In this document: positions 59,401 to 64,000 of the stretch, piece after piece
Numbering within the stretch: the stretch's first letter is position 1
Layout: each line of letters opens with the position of its first letter
Source: Sarcocystis neurona
Taxonomy: Eukaryota; Apicomplexa; Conoidasida; Eucoccidiorida; Sarcocystidae
Direction: 5' to 3'
DNA length: 64,000 nucleotides
Assembly (NCBI GenBank): GCA_000727475.1
Contig: KL647296.1
Coordinates: 124,001-188,000, forward strand
Notes under the pieces: model-generated
The model's database searches: none
Told to the model about the DNA's origin: nothing
Seen by the model: only the letters and a program-made list of their open reading frames with translations
Made by a program: the position numbers and the translations under genes

Positions 59401-62400
59401 GTGTATACATATGTGTGTGTAATATACGTATGCCCGCGTCCACCGCATATGTGCTTGTTACGCATAAAGGTATATATGTATATATATGTAGATGTCTGCG
59501 GATATATATATATGTATATACGCTGCAGTATGCGAGCAAGAGACCGCAGCAGAAATGGCGATCCTGTATTTGTCTCTCTTTACAGATTTTCACCCACTTC
59601 AACACGCGCCGAGGTCTTCAGGAAGATATACGCACAGGAGCGCAGACTACCCGGGCAGCACATACACCCACATACACATACATACATTTACATATGCGTG
59701 TGCATATCACACAGATATATTCGCCTACGCATCGGCGTATATATGCCAACGCACACACGTGCGACAGTAACATGCGCAGAGGGTAAGCAAGACATGTAAG
59801 TACAAGATAACGCAGAACTACACCCAAATACCACCATCTACCTATATATTTACATATATATATGTGTATATATTGAGACATATATATATATAGTGTCTAT
59901 ATATGTGTGTGGATTTGTAGAGCTGCACATGGTTATAGATGTGTGGCCAGGTGTGTGCAAGTGTCCTCACGTATATTCACAGATGTATTCGTGGGAAAAT
60001 CTTCACGACTTTCTACATCTGTAGTGCTGGCTGTTAAAGGAAATACAGAGGCATACATACATCAACTTGTACGTGCCCTTCAAAATACATAGAGACATAG
60101 ATATATATATATATGCCTGTACGTGTATGCATATATATATAAGTATGTGTATACGTATATATCTGCATGCGTCAAAATACGTATATAATATATGTATGTA
60201 TGTGGTTGTATGCGTACACGTTTATTGTAAGTACGTGTGTGTGTGCATATCTCTATATGGTAGAATGCGAATTTTCATAGACAATTTTCCTACACATGCG
60301 CTGTACGTACACTCCCTCTATGAGCGCGTACACCTCGGTACACCCTGGAACTCTCTCTCTCTATATATATATATATCCATATGTATATATATATATTTCC
60401 GCTTCCTGCTTTGTTCCTTATTTCTGCGGCACCTCCACATATACATCCACACACAAACTCGTACAGATCATGTAGCGTTCTACAGGCGCATGAACGTCGT
60501 CATACGCAGACTTGCTTTCCCTGTGCAACCTTTCAAAGCGCTCTTTTTGTGCGTGAAAGACAACACTTGCGGATTTCCTTTCCTGCGAATGTCTCAAGGA
60601 TCGAAGTGCGCTTTTGTCCGACTTTTCGAACTGCAGACAGTTCTAAATATGACTTCACATATACATATATACATGTATCCATACATATGCTTGTGTACAT
60701 ATATATATATGTGTATGTATAATGTGTCTCGAAGGCGTCGCCATTACAGGAGCGTGCGCTCGGTCTTTTTCCGCAGAAGTCTCCTTCAGCTTGGAGTGTC
60801 TCTTTCTGTTGTTCGTTCAAAAACGGAAAACTTCGCCTCTGTGCTACATACGTACGCAGCCGCAAAGCGTTCTCCTTCTAAAAGTAATACGGGGAGGCAC
60901 GTATATATATATATATTTATATGTGTGCACGTACGTGCAGGTATACTAGACGTACACACGCTAGGTCTTCGCATACAGATACATACACATACGCGCATCC
61001 AGAGACAGAGAAAGAGAGTGAGAGGGAGAAATTCACATACACATGCATATGCATATATATGCTTTGAGGAGGGGAACGTAAATGTCTTTGCATTTATGGG
61101 GTAGAAAGGGACATACACGAGTGCGTCTTTTTCTTTTCGAATAGAAACAGATATACACACACGCGTGTCCACTTTTTCCTTGTGGGGGGGTTCTGCTTAC
61201 CGACCCCCTCGTGGCAGTAGGCGAGAGCATGCAGGAGCTGGAGCAGGACAATTTTAATTCTTTCTTCGTCTACCCCTCCGTGATGCTTGTGTGCCGCCTC
61301 AATCTGCTTCGCCAGGTCCCCGGCGTCGCAGTACTCCATCACGATAAACAGCCGTTGCTGCTGCTTGCAGACGATGCGGTCAACGTAGCGGACGATGTTG
61401 CTGTGTTGCAGCAGCCGCATGACGTTGACCTCTGCAACCAGCTGCTGCTTCTCTCTTTCTCGCAGGCCCGCATAGCACACGCTTTTCCAGCACAGCCGCT
61501 GCCCCGTGCTCTGTCGCAAAAACCGCAGACGGAGGAAAAAGGAAAAGAGGAAAGCAATAGGGAAGTCTGGAGGACGAGAAAACGAGGGAGCGTCTCCGTT
61601 CGCGGAGAAGCGAAACGCCAGGCGCCAGAAGAAGACAAACAACAGCAAGCGAGGCCGCAGAAGCAGCACCAGCAGCAGACGGACACGAATCCCGACGAAA
61701 AAAGGGACAAGCAAGTAGTTTACACGCGCGAGGAGAGGCGCAGACATGTCTCTGTATATATCGGTGTGTACGTGTGTGTGTCTGTGTCTGTCTGTGCGAG
61801 AGTGAGTTTGTATGCGCTTGGGTAGCCTCACGGAGACAAATATGCCGGGCGGAGAAGACATAAACAGAAAGCTGATACACTAGTGTGACAGCGTGTGTGT
61901 GTAAAATACCCGCACAGAGAGTCAGCGTCGACGGAAGGAAGAAAACAACGGCGACTCGCTCGGGGAGTCAATACGGACGTACGTAGAGACACCTAGGCGC
62001 ACAGGTATGAGCAGCTGGGAAGGAAGAGAGGAGAAGTCACTGATGTTTTTGGCCACAAAAGCCTGTACGACATAAACAGAGGGGAACACAAACACAGACA
62101 TATATGCATATATATATATATGTGGTGAGTTACGCACATATACACAAGCACTCAAGGGAATGATGAAAGAGCCATAGATGTAGGTGTATACGTGGGTGCG
62201 CGTAGATTCTCGGGGAACTGCGCAGCAGGGTGGTCTGGTGCAGGGAGAGAAAGCGAGACAGAGGCGAAGAGGAAAGGACGAGGATTTCTTGGACACATAC
62301 GTGTATGGGGACAAAGTCCACACACGCGCGCAGACACAGAAGACAAACATATATACATAATACATAGATGTACTTGTAGACAAGGAGGAATACAGGCACA

Positions 62401-63705
62401 GGTGTTTACGCATACAGAGAGAGAGAGAGAGAGACAAAACGGCGGAATTGTACGGAGGAATACAGGCACAGGTGTTTACGCATACAGAGAGAGAGAGAGA
62501 CAAAACGGCGGAATTGTACGGAGGAATACAGGCACAGGTGTTTACGCATACAGAGAGAGAGAGAGACAAAACGGCGTAACTGTACGGACAGACAGAGACA
62601 GCGAGGAGGAGAATTTAGAGGAAAAGGTGAGGATTCATTTACACACACACATGTGCGGGGAGAACGTGCACATACGCCAGAAGAGAAGACAGATATACAT
62701 ACGTATATCCACATACACGTTTCACTGTAGAGAAAGGAGAATATATGCGCAGGTGTACGCGTACAGAGAGAAGACAGAAGGATATACTCGCACAGACAGA
62801 TAGAGAGAGCCGGGAGAAGAGTTCGCTGCGGGGAGATGCATTGGGTGCTCCTACACACTTTCTCCGAAGGCCCGGGCGCGTGAACCGTTTCCTGTGTACG
62901 GCTCGGTGCTGCTGTTTAATCGAAAGGCAGAAGAATACAAACAGCAACCTGCAGGATTGTCTAGCAAGAAAACTTCAGATAGACCTTCACACAAGAAGAG
63001 GAATCCCCGCACGCACACACACATACATACACGCCGTCACAGAGACGTACACAAAGAGACGCCTCTGTATATTTCTATACAAATTGAGACAATAATGCTG
63101 GCAGATACGGTCAAATGGCTGTCGAAACATAGACACTCAAGGGAAACATATGCAAGATTCTATAAACATATATATATATATATGTACTGAGCAGTCGTAC
63201 ACACAAAGGTGGCCTATACGCGTAGGTGTCTATGCGCGAAAAATCAGACATCTTCGCATATGCAGGTATACGGAGGGGTGCAGGAGAGGACGGGAACACT
63301 TCTGAAACTAGGGAGGACAATAAGAATATGAAAGCGCTCGTTCCACTTCATATTCTCTGCGTTCCCGTAGGGAAAGGAAGAGAGAGACGAGAAGGGCAAA
63401 GCCAAGACGCTTACTTTGTGGCGGATAAGGAAGACCTCTCCGAAGCGGCCGGAGCCGATCGCATGTAGGACTTCATATTGCGAAAGTCTCTCTTCTTCTC
63501 CCCCTCCTCCCCCTCCGGACGGAGGAGCCGCAGGAGCAGCAGCAGTCGGAGCCGCAGCAGCAGCGACGGAAACAGCCGCAGCGGGAGAAACGGCCACCGC
63601 CGCAGCAGCGGCAGAAATGGCGCCAGCAGAGGCAGGCGCAGCGACAGCGGCTGGGGAGAAGGAGGAAGACGGGGGAAGAGGGAAAGGAAGAGAAGGCGAA
63701 GACAT
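49406..63705 (-). CDS. NEK2-like NIMA-related Ser/Thr protein kinase with giant low-complexity tail
   Basis: Exons: 63415-63705, 61201-61510, 58483-58912, 49406-56903, with donors GTAAGC, GTAAGC and GTGAGA, CAG acceptors and consistent phases; 2,842 residues. Residues 1-76 are Ala/Pro/Gly-rich. The kinase domain (about 77-376) has the Gly loop GSGRFGEV (84-91), Lys106 in CWKSV, alpha-C Glu124, hinge MEYCDAGDL, HRDLKPCNVFL (Asp211), DFG (Asp263), VGTPYYWAPE (280-289), SDMWALG and HNRPS near the end. The N-lobe run EKQQLVAEVNVMRLL and NIVRYVDRI are typical of NEK2/NIMA kinases. Odd: a Ser/Gly-rich insertion of about 30 residues (222-256) lies between the catalytic loop and DFG. The last exon encodes about 2,470 residues of Gln, Ala and Ser runs, with no further domain seen. 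NEK kinases act at centrosomes and in mitotic entry; the relative in Toxoplasma is needed for centrosome splitting. An in-frame stop lies upstream of the chosen ATG. Small introns inside the last exon cannot be excluded. Confidence 0.92.
62384..62585. repeat. Three tandem copies of a 66-70 bp unit in NEK intron 1
   Basis: Copies 62384-62453, 62454-62519 and 62520-62585 each run GGAGGAATACAGGCACAG, GTGTTTACGCATACAG, a GA run of variable length, and ACAAAACGGCG(G/T)AA. They lie in the intron 61511-63414 of the NEK gene. The first copy differs mainly by a longer GA run. Confidence 0.93.
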
Positions 63706-64000
63706 TCTGCAGCTGCTTCGGCATGCGGTGGGAAACTACGGCATACAGACGACACTTCTCTCCTGCTCCTTGTCTTCATCAAATGAGAGAAAATACGGCG
63801 GGAAAGCGCAGAAGCCAGGAGGATAAACAGGGAGAAACAAGGAGGAGGACGGAGCGGAGGTGGAGAAAAAGAACTTGTAGAAGTTCATTTGAATACCGCT
63901 GACTTCTCCCGGAGTTAGTAAATCTCAGATAGAGTAACGATCCTTCATCAACGCGGAATAACAGGAAAACAGACGCCTCACGAATCCAGTTCTAGCCAAC
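63706..64000 (-). other. Upstream flank of the NEK gene
   Basis: Probable 5' untranslated region and promoter side of the minus-strand kinase gene. No TATA-like or other recognisable element stands out, and no exon of a neighbour is visible before the window ends. Confidence 0.5.

Noticed and set aside
60067..61104. 345-codon plus-strand frame in NEK intron 2
   Set aside because: Rich in Tyr, Ile, His and Cys from TATA/CACA/TACGTA repeats, opposite to the intron of a certain gene, with no domain.
62192..62858. 200-codon frames with repeated RERERQNGG or LSLSVCVNTC units
   Set aside because: They are the two strands of the 66-bp intronic minisatellite with its GA run.
1..64000. tRNA, rRNA, CRISPR or prophage elements
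   Set aside because: I found no box A/box B pair, no rRNA-like blocks and no spaced direct repeats of CRISPR type; the repeats seen are microsatellites, minisatellites and triplet runs.

Overview
The window comes from a nuclear chromosome of an apicomplexan coccidian, most likely Eimeria or a close eimeriid. Three things point there. Genes have many introns, mostly 1.3-2.6 kb. Non-coding DNA is saturated with TA, TG/CA and AGT simple repeats. The largest gene carries long CAG-sense triplet runs giving poly-Gln, poly-Ala and poly-Ser, the homopolymeric amino-acid repeats typical of Eimeria. The genus is an inference from composition. There are no bacterial features (operons, CRISPR, rRNA, integrated phage).

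Layout. (1) 0.9-5.4 kb, + strand: C-terminal exons of cytosolic leucyl-tRNA synthetase; the rest lies left of the window. One of its introns holds a ~1.4 kb AGT-repeat array. (2) 5.4-11.3 kb: no recognised gene; a 101-bp tandem duplication and a second AGT array. (3) 11.3-24.8 kb, + strand: the E1-alpha subunit of mitochondrial branched-chain 2-oxo acid dehydrogenase, rebuilt as seven exons. (4) 24.8-32.2 kb: no certain gene; several minus-strand exon candidates. (5) 32.2-33.7 kb, + strand: an intronless MORN-repeat protein with an acylation-type N-terminus. (6) 34.2-36.6 kb, + strand: an unrecognised gene of four exons with matching splice phases. (7) 37.3-39.9 kb, - strand: cytosolic ribosomal protein uL13 (L13a), lacking only its tiny first exon. 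(8) 39.9-49.2 kb: mostly simple repeats, diverged duplications and isolated exon-like stretches. (9) 49.4-63.7 kb, - strand: a NEK2-like NIMA kinase of about 2,842 residues, of which about 2,470 are a low-complexity tail.

The genes do not form a pathway cluster. Leucyl-tRNA synthetase and uL13 serve cytosolic translation. E1-alpha belongs to the mitochondrial complex that in Apicomplexa stands in for pyruvate dehydrogenase. The kinase (probably centrosome and division cycle) and the MORN protein (probably membrane skeleton) fit the cell-division machinery of the parasite. Exon joins for the recognised genes were fixed by reading frame, GT/AG sites and agreement with remembered family sequences; no alignment program was run.
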